64,000 bases of DNA from Rhytidiadelphus loreus (Eukaryota; Streptophyta; Bryopsida; Hypnales; Hylocomiaceae): assembly GCA_947034895.1 (NCBI GenBank), contig OX344763.1:79999093-80063092 (forward strand), given 5' to 3'. The notes under the pieces are model-generated. The model searched no databases, had not been told where the DNA came from, and worked only from the letters and a program-made list of their open reading frames with translations. A program made the position numbers and the translations under genes. This document shows, piece after piece, positions 25,646 through 35,959 of the stretch. Position 1 is the stretch's first letter. Each line of letters opens with the position of its first letter.

Positions 25646-26411
25646 TCATCTTCGACCCGAAGATAACCTACAGGCTAAAACAAGCAAAGAAATCCCATAA
25701 CCAATGAAATACACAAATTGACAGATAACAATTATCCTCGTCCCGAGGATAAATATCAACGAAAAACACACACACAATCTGACTAAATGAAATAAGGATC
25801 ATTTATCCTCGGGTCGAGGATAAACAGAACCACAGAACTAAAAAACAAGGAAACAATTAAACAATATGAGGACAAGATTATCCTCGTCCCGAGGATAAAT
25901 AGTGACGAAAACAACTAACATAGGATACTACTAAATGAAATATGAACCATTTATCCTCGGGTCGAGGATAAACAGAACCATAGAACCACAGAACCAAAAA
26001 ACAAAAGAAAAGGAGTACACCTTAATTAAATAAGGATAAACTATCTTCGATACGAAGATAAATAGCAACTAAGAAAAAACAAATAAAACAAACTGAATTA
26101 AATGTAGAATCGTTTATCTTCGGGTCAAGGATAAATAGTAATGAAAGAAATCACGTAAACAACACTATCTAAATTGAAATAGAGACTAATACGAATAGAA
26201 CAAGAAACTATATCCTTGTCTCGAAGATAAGAAAATGTATCGATATGTAATATCCTCGGGTCGAAGATACTGGATCGAAGTTATCGTATACTAATATAGT
26301 TTGTACAATTCTCACTGCTCCCGATATGATGTGTACCCAGCATTGACAACGATTCACTCGACTTGCATTAGTTAGCAAGTATCTATTATATTATCTTCGC
26401 CTCGAAGATAA
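25646..26411. repeat. Cluster of ten dispersed 21-bp palindromes
   Basis: Copies near 25646, 25732, 25803, 25878, 25951, 26041, 26114, 26210, 26250 and 26391. Both arm types occur: CCTCG with CGAGG, and CTTCG with CGAAG. Within one copy the two arms usually match. The exceptions are single transitions (for example 26114 CTTCG with CAAGG, 26210 CTTGT). The cluster ends 59 bp before the ATG of the ParB/methyltransferase gene, so it forms its upstream region. Confidence 0.9.
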
Positions 26412-27891
26412 ATATAAATTTACAATTCTGACCATATTCGTTTACTATGTACAGATCCATATCAACATGGTGGATGCGGATGAATACGACTACTCATCTA
26501 CTCTCCCTTTCCTTGAGCCTTTCAGCAAATGGGTGGAAGAGGAGCCCTTCATATCGGAGATGCCAGAGCTCTACGGCAAGCTCTGGCAATTCAAAGCCGT
26601 CGTCGAGTCATAGACATTCAGTGTGAACCAGTCCAAGGACTACGTCTACCTACGTCACCGAGTGCAAGACAGTGGTTTGTACGTGAACTGGAACTTCAAT
26701 GAGAAGGTCGCACTGATAGAGAACCATCAAGACAAATACATTGTCATCACTCTCCACGCCCTCGACAATGCAGGAAACGAGACCAAACATACTCATTCAA
26801 TCGTCTGCCATGAAGACGACCGCATGGGTGTTTTTGACTTCGACAACCTCATCGTCCATTTGCACTTGGGAAACCTCGATGCCTTGGCATCAGACTTTCA
26901 TACAGGATACCACCCATGGCTTAAAAAGAACGCCAGGGTCACGTCGAGGAAAGTCGGATACATGTTTCATAAGCTGACAGAGGAAGCCAAGAAACATGTA
27001 CAGAAAGGGCCTGCTCAAGCGAATCAAGGTCGTGGTCAGCAAAGGCCGGACACTGCCGATGAGACCAGATCAGCGTCCGGTATGCGCGGCCGGACAGGCA
27101 GTAGAGGAAGTGGGAGAGGAACGGCCCGCGCGCAGGCCCAAAAGAGAAAGAACCCGGACACGAGTACTGGTGAGCCCAGTGAGAAGCGTAGGAAACTCGT
27201 GACGGACAATCGTCCTACAACCGCCGGCAGTTCAGGTTCGATACTCACGAACGTGAATACCCGGAAGCCAGCCAGAACGCAGCCAATCGAGAAACACGAA
27301 GTTGCTGCTGCATATCAGTCAGAGTTTTGGAAGCAAAATGGCAAGTGCTTCATTTTTCATCCACAGGTATTCCCTGTGAATATCAAGCAATGCTTCCTCG
27401 CCCCGGAAAGATACATAATCCGGAAGCTTGAAATGAAATTGGTGGATGAGCAGAAGGAGACCCTCATTCACCTTGGTTTAGAGCAGCAAAGATAGAAACT
27501 TTGCTTGACCCCGATGGACGCCAGTAAGAAGCTTTTGAAGGAGTGTCCTAAAGATTGGGATTCCATCAAAAACGGAGGCTTCTACATAATTGACGGCCAA
27601 CACAGTGTCACTGCAGCCAAAATGCTTCAACAAGGCGGATGCTGCGAGACTCGTAAGGTCGAGTTGCAGACGTGGGAGGCTGTGATTGTGTGGACTAGAG
27701 ACCCCACACAACTCACAGATATTTCAAAGTGGTACAACGCCTCAAATCACCTCGTTCACAGTTAGCCAACATGGGGAAATCAAATATCCGCATGTAGGCA
27801 GGTCTGGAAAGCACTGAAGCGGCCTACCAACACAAACAGCGAGGGGCTGGTGAGAGGGAATAAATCAGTTTACAACGTCTCAGCGTATAAG

Positions 27892-28091
27892 GTAACCCTC
27901 TTTTATCTTCGAGTTGAAGATAAAATTCTTGACCATGCTCCAATTGCATTTACGTATTTCTTATAGAAATGCTGCAATTTCTGTGATCTCTTTACTAGTT
28001 ATCCTCAGCTTGAGGATAATTGTCTGATAATTTGTGAATCTTCTGAGTGCACTTATATGCGTGCTGATATCGTGAATATGTGTTTGAGCAG
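27892..28091 (+). other. Intron 1 of ParB/methyltransferase gene, with two palindromes
   Basis: Donor AAG|GTAACC and acceptor TTGAGCAG; phase 0. Palindromes lie at 27903-27923 (11 bp after the donor) and 27999-28019. Both have lost a CpG by a C-to-T or G-to-A type change (CG-AGT-TG and CA-GCT-TG), yet remain symmetrical. Confidence 0.7.
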
Positions 28092-29423
28092 GAATTTGTG
28101 GACGGTGTCATGATCCGTTATGGCAGCATCAACCCGAACAAAGAGGGCGCTCAAGTCAAATTGGCGTCCGATGTGAAGAACGAAATTCGCATAATAACCT
28201 TGGCCGATGAGACCTATCAGATGTGGGAGGAGTTTCTCACGAAGCACACTGATGGGTCGCTGATTGATCCCGTGACGCGGAAACCATACAATAGCGCGAA
28301 GACATTCAACGCGAAGAACTTCTCGCTGAAACGGGAGTTCTTCAAGCACATGGGACATTTCACGAACAAAGATCTAAAGGATTATGTCCTCCATCTGCTT
28401 GGGAGAACAGAGGGACGCACACGAGAATATCCGAAGGTCTCTGTGGGGGCGGCAAAGATCCTGTGCGAGGACAACTACAAAGCCGAGCACTGGGTAGAGC
28501 GCAGGAAGCGTAAGAAGGTCATCGTGGAAGAGTTCATGGCCCTCGACAAGTCCTTGAAATTCAAGGACAGAAATGGGGATGTCATCGATGTGAAATGGAG
28601 GCAATGGAAGCTCGACAACTTCTTTTCCTCGGCATCGTGGGATTTCCTCCTCACGGCAACGCCCAACCAATTCTTCGTAAAACGCCTTACCAACGAGGCG
28701 AAGAAGAAGACGGCCATAGACTACAAGGACAATCAAAAATTGTCAATGGTCTATTCCATGTTCAAGACCTTCTTGAAGATGAAGAAGCGAGTGGAGCCAT
28801 CGGGAGGAGATGTGTTTATCCGAGGACACCAATGCTATCTCCAAGGTCTGGTGACGACCCACATATGGCCCTACGTCCTTAGGGAACTTGGCCTTGCTGT
28901 GTTTGACTTCCAAATCCTCCCAAGGCCAAATCCGGGATCCGGTGACAGTCCACCCTGCTTGCCATTACTAAATTTTCTGGATGATCACCTGAGGCCGGTG
29001 TTGTCTACTCCAGACGTCTGGTTATGGATTGTGGGGAGTTCATATGACATGGACACGGCAAAGAAATTTGCGGCATCGAAGATGTCAGGGTACGAGGTCA
29101 AGGTGTCCACCTACCTACCAAGTAAGGCTGAGAGGTTGGACAACTTGACTAACCGAGCAGTGCCACCCCCCGTGAAGCTCCTATTCGTCATGAAGAAACG
29201 CGATGACGGGGAGCCAAAAAATAAGGAGGAAGTGAAGAAGGTATACTGCACCGATGACATACCTTACTACACTGATTTCCAGAAGAACACGGAGGCGAAA
29301 TATAGGGTCCATCCCAGTGAGCTGAGGATGGAGTTCTATATTGACATTCTCCAGAGTTTCGCCGTGACGGGAGAGAACGTCATCAGCGTTTACACAGGCT
29401 CGAAGTTTGTGATTGCTGCTAAG

Positions 29424-29609
29424 GTGCGGCTCTTTGATTTATCTTCGGCTCGAAGATAAATGCTTAGGATCTCTTTCTAGTTTATTATTATGTTTGGTTG
29501 TTCTGTTGCGTGCATCTTCATCTGTTGTTATCTTCGGGTCGATGATGATCTCCTAGGATGGATAACTATATCTGGAAAAAAGTATTAACAGATGCTTCTT
29601 GTATTGTAG
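29424..29609 (+). other. Intron 2 of ParB/methyltransferase gene, with two palindromes
   Basis: Donor AAG|GTGCGG and acceptor ATTGTAG; phase 0. It interrupts the SAM-binding-like motif directly after VIAAK. Palindromes at 29439-29459 (perfect, GCT centre, 15 bp from the donor) and 29528-29548 (right arm damaged). Confidence 0.65.
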
Positions 29610-30493
29610 ATGTATGGCCTCTATTATTATGGCCTAACTGAGAGACATGCGTCCCAAAAGCTTCGAGATATGGCGACTTATGGCAGTAAATTAGACATGA
29701 ACGATTTCTGCCATGAGAACTCGCCATATCTTCCAGGTTACGTGCGTCTTCGTAACCTTGAAACTCCAGACCTTGACTCGGATTCCACACCCTCCATCGA
29801 TCGCAACGTGGAAGCCCAACAACAATTTCCTACTGATGAAGGGGCTGCCAACCTTGGGATCGATGAATTTGGGACAAACACCAATGTTGTCCAAGGAGGA
29901 AATGTGGAAATCAATGCAGAGGACTTCCACGTAGAGAACCGCGGCCCCGAATCTGCGTCGAAGGAGAAGGAAGAGTCAGGTGCAGTCACTCGCAAGAAGA
30001 AGAGGACGGCGAGGAAGCCCGTGGAGGGCTTTATACCGGACATCATCATCAGCGACATGGAGGACACGTATTCGGATTTGGAAGACTTCGACTACGCTGG
30101 TCCGAATGAGGATGCCGCGGGAACCTCTAGGGGAACCCAAGGTGCAGCGTCACTTGTTGAGCTACAACCTCCTCGTCATTCCACAGCCGGAGATGCTGCA
30201 GATCCAATTGAAGTTCCTCTTTGTCCAGTGAAGCAGGAACTTAAGGATTTTTGGAGGCAGAGAGAGGAGAGGAAGGCCTTCAAGAGGGCAGAGGAGGCAA
30301 GGAGAAGGGCTGACGAGTTGGCGGAGAAGGAAGTGTTGAAGAAGGAACTTGAGAAATTGCGTGAAGAGAATGTTTCTCTCAGAACGCGATCACAGGAGCC
30401 CTCTGCTTCTCAACCTAGCCAACTTGATGCGCATGACGCTGGTAGTGCTTCAGAAGCCACAGGTCATGTGGCAACTGATCTGAGCACTGAGGG

Positions 30494-30514
30494 TTATCTT
30501 TGAGGCGAAGATGA
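30494..30514. repeat. Palindrome inside exon 3, carrying an in-frame TGA
   Basis: TTATCTTTG-AGG-CGAAGATGA. Read in the gene frame it gives Y-L-stop-G-E-D-D. A single C-to-T change at the CpG of the left arm turned CGA into TGA, so the palindrome itself created the stop. Confidence 0.75.
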
Positions 30515-30670
30515 TCCTCTACCTCCCGCCCAAGAGGATATTGCTCCTCCTTCTCCTCCTCCAATGGAACACGAGCAGGGTTCCTGTCTTCCATTTGGAT
30601 CTAATCAATAGATCCAGGAAGAGATTTCTCCCTCTGGAATCGGGACAGAGGGAGTTGATAATGCTGTGGA

Positions 30671-30691
30671 TTATCCTCGAGGCGAGGATAA
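30671..30691. repeat. Perfect palindrome inside exon 3
   Basis: TTATCCTCG-AGG-CGAGGATAA, read as Y-P-R-G-E-D-N in the gene frame. It has the same reading phase as the copy at 30494. Confidence 0.85.
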
Positions 30692-31204
30692 TTTGAGCCA
30701 GCCCCTTGCATTGGAGGCGCAAGCAGAGACGGTCCCGGAGACGCAAGAAGAGGGTGATGTTATACCGGATCCTGTCCCGCCTTCGACTGAGCCGCGTGCA
30801 CCGGAGACGGAGATAGAATTCGAAAATCCTCCAAACGACGACGAGGAGACTGTCGACTACGGGGATTATTTGGATGATGAGTTCGGCCAGGTACACTCTC
30901 GTCCATCCTCAGACCCCTACGATATTTCATGATTGAGTCTGTCCAATGTGATATGATGGATGTTTGTTTTGGCTTCCATCATGTTCATGTTCCCAGTGAG
31001 AGATTCTCATGTCCATTCCTTCTGTCTGATAGGAGGGAGTGTACAGTCTCTGATTGTGAAGCGTGGAAGAACTGCCACTCTGTGACTGCGTTGTAGCATA
31101 GTGTAGATACCGCAACGGGCTGTAGTTGATACTTGTATACAATCGGCTAGAGATCAACAAAACCGTTAGACCGGATGTATCATAAATTATTTTGAAATAA
31201 ATAT

Positions 31205-32257
31205 ATGTCAAACTTCTCTTCAATGCGTGTAGTGTCTAATGAATTGATATTGCCCATGTTTGTGCCCAGCGCGGACAACTTAGAAGTGTGCACCGCCCGT
31301 TGGCACTCAAACAATCACTTAACGGAGGGGTTCTACAGTCGCTTAGTGGGGTTCCATGCTTTTCTCCGTTTTATGGATCGCCTGATTCTACCTTTCAACA
31401 GGTAACTACATCTCTTTCATGTTGTGTTTGATCAGGTAGTAACGGCAGGTCGAAAAAAGAGAGTGCCGCGGAGTGTGTCCTCGTTAGTGGTCCAACCGCG
31501 ACAGAAGTGGTTGAATATCGTATTCGATTTGAACGGAGTACTGTGTGAGAGCCAGGGTCAAGGGCCCCATAAGAAGAAAAAACATTACACAGTCCAAGAT
31601 AATATATTCTCCCATTGAACCCCAACCCTCATTGGGACGAAGGCCGTCTTCGTTCGTCCCAATGTGCGCGAGTTCTTAGACGAGGTTTCTAAGATTTTGA
31701 ACCGCGTCGTAGTTTGGAGCTCCATGTTCAAGAAGACGGTGGAGCCTGTTGCGAGTTTCCTATTCCAGAATTGCAAGGCTCCCTACCACATCCTAGGTCA
31801 GGACAACTGCAGGAGGGTAGAAACCTCGGAAGGGAAATTTCTTTATCAAGCTGGGAGTCCGTGGAAGACTCTGCTCTTCAAAGTGCTTGATGAGGAATTG
31901 TTCTTGGACCCTCAGGATCCCAACTCCTTCAACAAGGACAATACCATTCTCATCGATGATTCTCCGCAAAAGGGCATCCTCAATGAGAATGGGAATTGCA
32001 TATACCTTGAGAGTTGGAATCCGTACATGCGTGGAGACAATGTGCTCATCGGCACTCTCATTCCGTGGCTGAAAAAACTACACGAGGAGTGTCCACTCGG
32101 ACGCCTTCGTGAGTTCGTAGATCGGAACTGTATAGGTGTGGCGCCCTTGGTTGCAGCAGACGATCAAGCCAATTATATATTCGATGGGATGAGGATGTCC
32201 GCCAAGGCATTCGAGTCTCGATTCGTGTTGCGGGGGATGAATCTAGTGATTGAATAA
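31205..32257 (+). pseudogene. NLI/FCP1-type HAD phosphatase-like protein
   Basis: A single frame of 351 codons, broken by TAA 31403-31405 and TGA 31616-31618. HAD motif I is IVFDLNGVLCES, where the second Asp of the usual DxDx(T/V) is Asn; this DLNG form occurs in plant FCP1-like proteins and may lack acid/base catalysis. A Ser in VVWSSMFKKTVEPV matches motif II, and ILIDDSPQKGILNENGNCIY matches the DDxxxN-type motif III/IV. The family dephosphorylates Ser/Thr, for example on the RNA polymerase II tail. The alternative, a 34-bp intron over the TAA, is implausibly short. It lies 270 bp downstream of the ParB/methyltransferase gene on the same strand and upstream of a palindrome array. Confidence 0.7.
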
Positions 32258-32451
32258 GAGAGACGAAGGAAGAAATAGACTTCTCAGTGTCTCAGTCAAT
32301 CATAGAACTCGTTGTACATTATTTTTGTGAATACGGATTTTTATGTACATTTCATTCTTGTGAAATAGTAAAATTTTGAAATTTAATCAAGATTTCTGGC
32401 TTCTTTCGGGGGTACTATTTTGTTCCACATGTGTTTGTCTTCTATGTTGAG

Positions 32452-32583
32452 TTATCTTTGGGTCGAGGATAGTTGTGGAAGATGTGTTTTATCTTTGGGT
32501 CGAGGATAATTGTGGAGGATGTGTGTTATCTTTGGGTCGAGGATAATTGTGAAAGATGTGTTTTATCTTTGGGTCGAGGATAA
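32452..32583. repeat. Tandem array of four palindromes, 37-bp period
   Basis: Copies start at 32452, 32489, 32526 and 32563, exactly 37 bp apart. All have TTATCTTTG-GGT-CGAGGATAA (the first ends in G), so the left arm has lost its CpG and one further pair in the same way in each. The array was therefore amplified after the damage. It lies upstream of a possible acceptor (GCTGTAG) at 32618. Confidence 0.9.
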
Positions 32584-32618
32584 TTGTAAAAGATGTTTGT
32601 TCACTACCATTGCTGTAG

Positions 32619-33542
32619 GTCGGAGGATCCATTCTACACTTTCTCCAACAGAGGGAACCACTGACGAGGAGCTTGCTGTCTGGATTGGACGTGTCACTTT
32701 CAAGGAGGTCCAGCTCGATTAGAGGGAGCTTTGTGCCGTCCTCCTACTCTAAGCCTTACCTCCTGGGCTCGGCCACCGATGCAGCTTTGGTGGCCATCGA
32801 CTTCTCAAAGGGGAATGTAGAGGAAGGCATGGTAGATAGCCCACCTAGTCGGGGTCCCGTGAGGACACCGATTTGCTCACCGTCGCCGATGAAGTGGGCC
32901 AACTCCACCCCAAGTCGATTGCGTTCACAGTCGCCGACTTTGCGAACGCCAAACATGCCGCACAGGAAATTGTATGCGAATGATGAAGACCGGGGTATGG
33001 ATCCTCGTCTCGAGGATGGAGTGTTGTTGCCGGTGTCGATCGCACATGACGTTGTCCAGAGCGAGGAGCTGAATGTGGATCCCAAGGTTGGGGAACGGAT
33101 CAATGAGGTACCATTGGGTGCATGCAATACACAGTAGGTTCCACGCCTCGTAGAAATTCCTATCTCGTTCCCCTCAAAATCCGTGGGCGGAGTATCTTTG
33201 CCTTCCGCTGTACCTATTTTCCATCGAACAACTCTTCGAGACATACGGCGGACAAATTACACACGATCGACAACAACTGCCGATCCGTACATAAGCACTA
33301 TGAATAGATCGATACCACGGCCGCCTCCTCGAGGTTCTAGGTCTCTTTCCAATACGGAAATTCCGCGACGTGAACGAAAGCAAAAGAGAGAGGCCAAGGA
33401 TTTAATGATGATGGGGATGTTCAGTACTTTCAGTAAAGATAGTGGATCGCCCAAGCCTTCTCGACACGAGGATATCTTCAAAGGATTGGCCAAGTTGAAA
33501 GCCTTGTAGGCAGCCAAGGAGGCAACAAATAGCAGTTCTTAA
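32619..33542 (+). pseudogene. Basic Ser/Arg/Pro-rich protein, unrecognised
   Basis: After a plausible acceptor the frame is open from 32619 to TAA 33540-33542, broken by TAG 33135-33137 and TAG 33507-33509. No ATG opens it, so 5' exons are missing or unidentified; the palindrome array may lie in its intron. The protein is rich in S-P, R and K (SPSPMKWANSTPSRLRSQSP) with no domain I know. A palindrome at 32999-33019 is read as D-P-R-L-E-D-G. It may be the last exon of a gene in the same cluster. Confidence 0.45.
32999..33019. repeat. Palindrome inside the basic-protein frame
   Basis: GGATCCTCG-TCT-CGAGGATGG: core arms intact, outer bases changed. Read D-P-R-L-E-D-G, the same phase as the two copies in the ParB/methyltransferase exon 3. 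Confidence 0.75.
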
Positions 33543-34045
33543 TCCAAGAACGATGGTTTGCCAAGTGATCCTCGTTCATAGTGGTCTTTTTTTTGTGGAA
33601 GGATCATTACTATTAATAGAATAGTCATTCATATACAAAAACCAATTTTTAGTAAGGGTGAGTGCTCTCTGTGCACATAGCCTCTACATTTTTACACAAG
33701 ACATTCAATCATTAGAATTAGCAAGATTAGATATACCGGGAAGTGAAGTATATAGAGAAGTGAGAGAAGTTGATTCAAGTAAATTCATGTTCTTCAATGT
33801 AAAGGGACCCGCTTTTATAAATATTACATCTTATTACACAACTCATGTGGAGTTGCATTTTGCACATTCACGTTTCTTAATTGTTTTGGTGTGGGATTGC
33901 TCTATGCCTTCTATCCATTTGACTTTTTTTTATCTTTGCCTTCAACAATTTATCTTTGAATGGAGGAGCCTTAAGTTCTCAAAATGACCATATTGTCTCA
34001 ATTTAATGAATATGGCCTTGTCTTATTCTTTTTTTATTTATACAG

Positions 34046-35790
34046 ACATTTCAAGTTTGAATTGTATGCCAAGAAGGCCATAGCTAAGTCAGACTTGCCA
34101 CCTTTCTTGACAACTTGATTGGATAGATTGAGGGACGACTGCATGTTCTCAGCATGGCAGCTCAGAAATTGGACAATTCTACATCTTCAAGCTTGCCCTT
34201 GGTACATCACTATAAGAAACCCGTATTTTAGGTGACATTTTGTAATTGTTTAAAACAAATTTTAGGTGACATCCAATGCAACAAAACCATGTTTTTATGT
34301 CAACAATACGTTCAATATAACATCAATGTTGACATTAAAACATAGGTTTGTTGCAATGGACGTCACGTAAAATCCGTTTAAAAAAATTACAAAACGTCAT
34401 CTAAAACATGGGGTTCTTCTAGTGCATCGAGTGCAACTTGGGATCCATTCCACTAGAATAGGCACCTTTGTTCAAGACACTTAAGGAAACACCGGTTGTG
34501 GAGCCTAAGTTTGATGAGTTCGCTGGACTTGATTCAGAAGCACGAGCCAAAGCCATTGCCAAACGGGATGCGTTTGACAAGAAAAAAGTGGAGAAACTGG
34601 AGGAGGCAAAGAAGAAGACAGAGGATATCAAGCTCAAACGATTGGCCGCAAAGGTTGAAAAGGAGCAAGAGAAGGCAAAAAAAAAGGGCAAGAAGAGGAG
34701 CAGAGAAGAAGACCAAGGATATCAAGCTCCTCCTGCACCAATTCCAATGTGGAACTAGTTCTCAGAGGACTGGTTGATTCTTGTCTTCAACTTTGCGGGT
34801 GGTTATTTACACGACAATGGAGCACTTCTCTTGATGTACCCATCTTCCTCGAAAGCACATAGAAGCCAGCTTCTAGGATGCTGCAAGGAATATGGATTTA
34901 AGATTCTAGTTGATTGGTGGGGTATGAACCATCTTTACTTGACATCAGCACTTGATCCCAAGAAGATAATAATAGCCATTTCATAATCATTTTGGTCGTT
35001 CTCAGAAATTTGCAACTTCCCTTGACTAATCAATGACTTTTTTCTTATTCCAGACGCAGCGGTTTTCAATCTCCCTTGTGGTCAAGAAGTTTGGCCCAAC
35101 AACTGAGGACAACTTCCCATTCGCGCATGTTCCTTCCCATGCAAAGGTCGGCGTCACCGTGGGCAAGGATGACTACCTCAGGAACCTATGCTTTGCCGAA
35201 GAAGTCACCATGAATGGTGACAAACCATGGCGCGGTCCTAGAGAGAAGGCCCCTGGTTTCATAGTGATGCTTGTGGAAGGATGCTGCAAATCCAGATCCG
35301 TTGTTGTCGACTACACGGCAGCTACAGGTATATCTTCAAAAGTATTATATACTTTCTGCAATCATCTTCAGTATGTATAATTTGGATGACATCTCATGAA
35401 TGAACAACAAATATAACGGATATGTAGGTACTAGCATTCTAGCATGCTGAGCCACTAGGCGTCATGTTTTAGCCTTTGAGGAAGATCAAGCTATCTTTGA
35501 GGCCTTTATCAAACCGGTCATTCATCACATTCCGGTTCTTTCGACCAGAGTCAAACGCCTCGTTGATGTTGCAATTGATATAAATGAGGAAGAAGTGCTA
35601 GCACAACAAATTGTGAAAACTTCATTCTTCAGTAAGTAAGTTTTCATTTCAATTTATTTATTGAAACATATTTTTGAGTATTATTTCATCTTAATCTAAT
35701 ATATGATTTACTTGATTGTATAGACAAGTGGCAAAAATGAGATCCGGCTTACATGTTCCGTTCTTCCTAAACCTTGCATTTTTATCAAGC
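34046..35790 (+). pseudogene. Second DNA-methyltransferase-like gene, interrupted by a MITE
   Basis: An exon after TTATACAG (34046) reads FELYAKKAIAKSDLPPF, is cut by a CACTA MITE, and continues in the same frame once the MITE and one CAT duplicate are ignored. Then come a lysine-rich coiled coil (34500-34720) and a methyltransferase core (LILVFNFAGGYLHDNGALLL). An exon starting at 35054 ends in VVVDYTAATG, and after a 100-bp intron (35328-35427) reads TSILAC followed by ATRRHVLAFEEDQAIF. DYTAATG occupies the DPFAGxG position of permuted amino-methyltransferases. Stops: TGA 34116, TAG 34459, TAG 34756, TGA 35448, TGA 35738. The donor near 34970 appears damaged (AAGATAATA). It is related in plan to the ParB-linked copy but has no ParB part. 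The 3' end is uncertain. Confidence 0.55.
34208..34424. mobile_element. CACTA-type MITE, 217 bp, TSD CAT
   Basis: Ends CACTATAAGAAACCC and, inverted, CACTAGAAGAACCCC. The terminal inverted repeats run about 95 bp and nearly fill the element. Flanking CAT (34205-34207 and 34425-34427) is the 3-bp duplication typical of the CACTA superfamily. Inserted in the second methyltransferase-like gene. Confidence 0.9.
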
Positions 35791-35959
35791 CCACCAAAAC
35801 CGTTTCAACTTCCCAAATATGTTGAATCTCTTTCCAGGGATTATGTTGCCATCGACCCTAGGCCTTCTTGTAGGGCTAATCTGGTAAATCCTCGTGTTCT
35901 TCAATTTATTGATGACCGTGCTGTCGAGTCAAATATGGAAACATCAGACAATGAGGGTA

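Larger units (their letters stand above)
26470..30932 (+). pseudogene. ParB-like domain fused to DNA-methyltransferase-like domain, three exons
   Basis: Exons 26470-27891, 28092-29423 and 29610-30932 join in phase 0 with GT-AG introns of 200 and 186 bp, giving 1359 codons. In-frame stops: TAG 26611, TAG 27493, TAG 27763, TGA 30501, TAG 30609; there are no frameshifts. Exon 1 has an unrecognised N-terminal domain, a basic Gly/Arg/Gln-rich linker (residues about 180-265), then a ParB/sulfiredoxin-like fold with FYIIDGQHSVTAAKML near residue 374, corresponding to the DGQHR-type motif. Exon 2 resembles a permuted N4/N6 amino-methyltransferase: FDFQILPRPNPG where DPPY is expected, and VISVYTGSKFVIAAK at its end in place of the FxGxG SAM motif, continuing as MYGLYYYGLTER in exon 3. 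Both motifs are degenerate, so catalysis is doubtful. The rest of exon 3 is acidic and coiled-coil. Palindromes fill its promoter and introns and enter exon 3. Confidence 0.65.

Noticed and set aside
31402..31435. A 34-bp intron in the phosphatase gene
   Set aside because: Far below usual plant intron length; the frame is continuous without it apart from one TAA.
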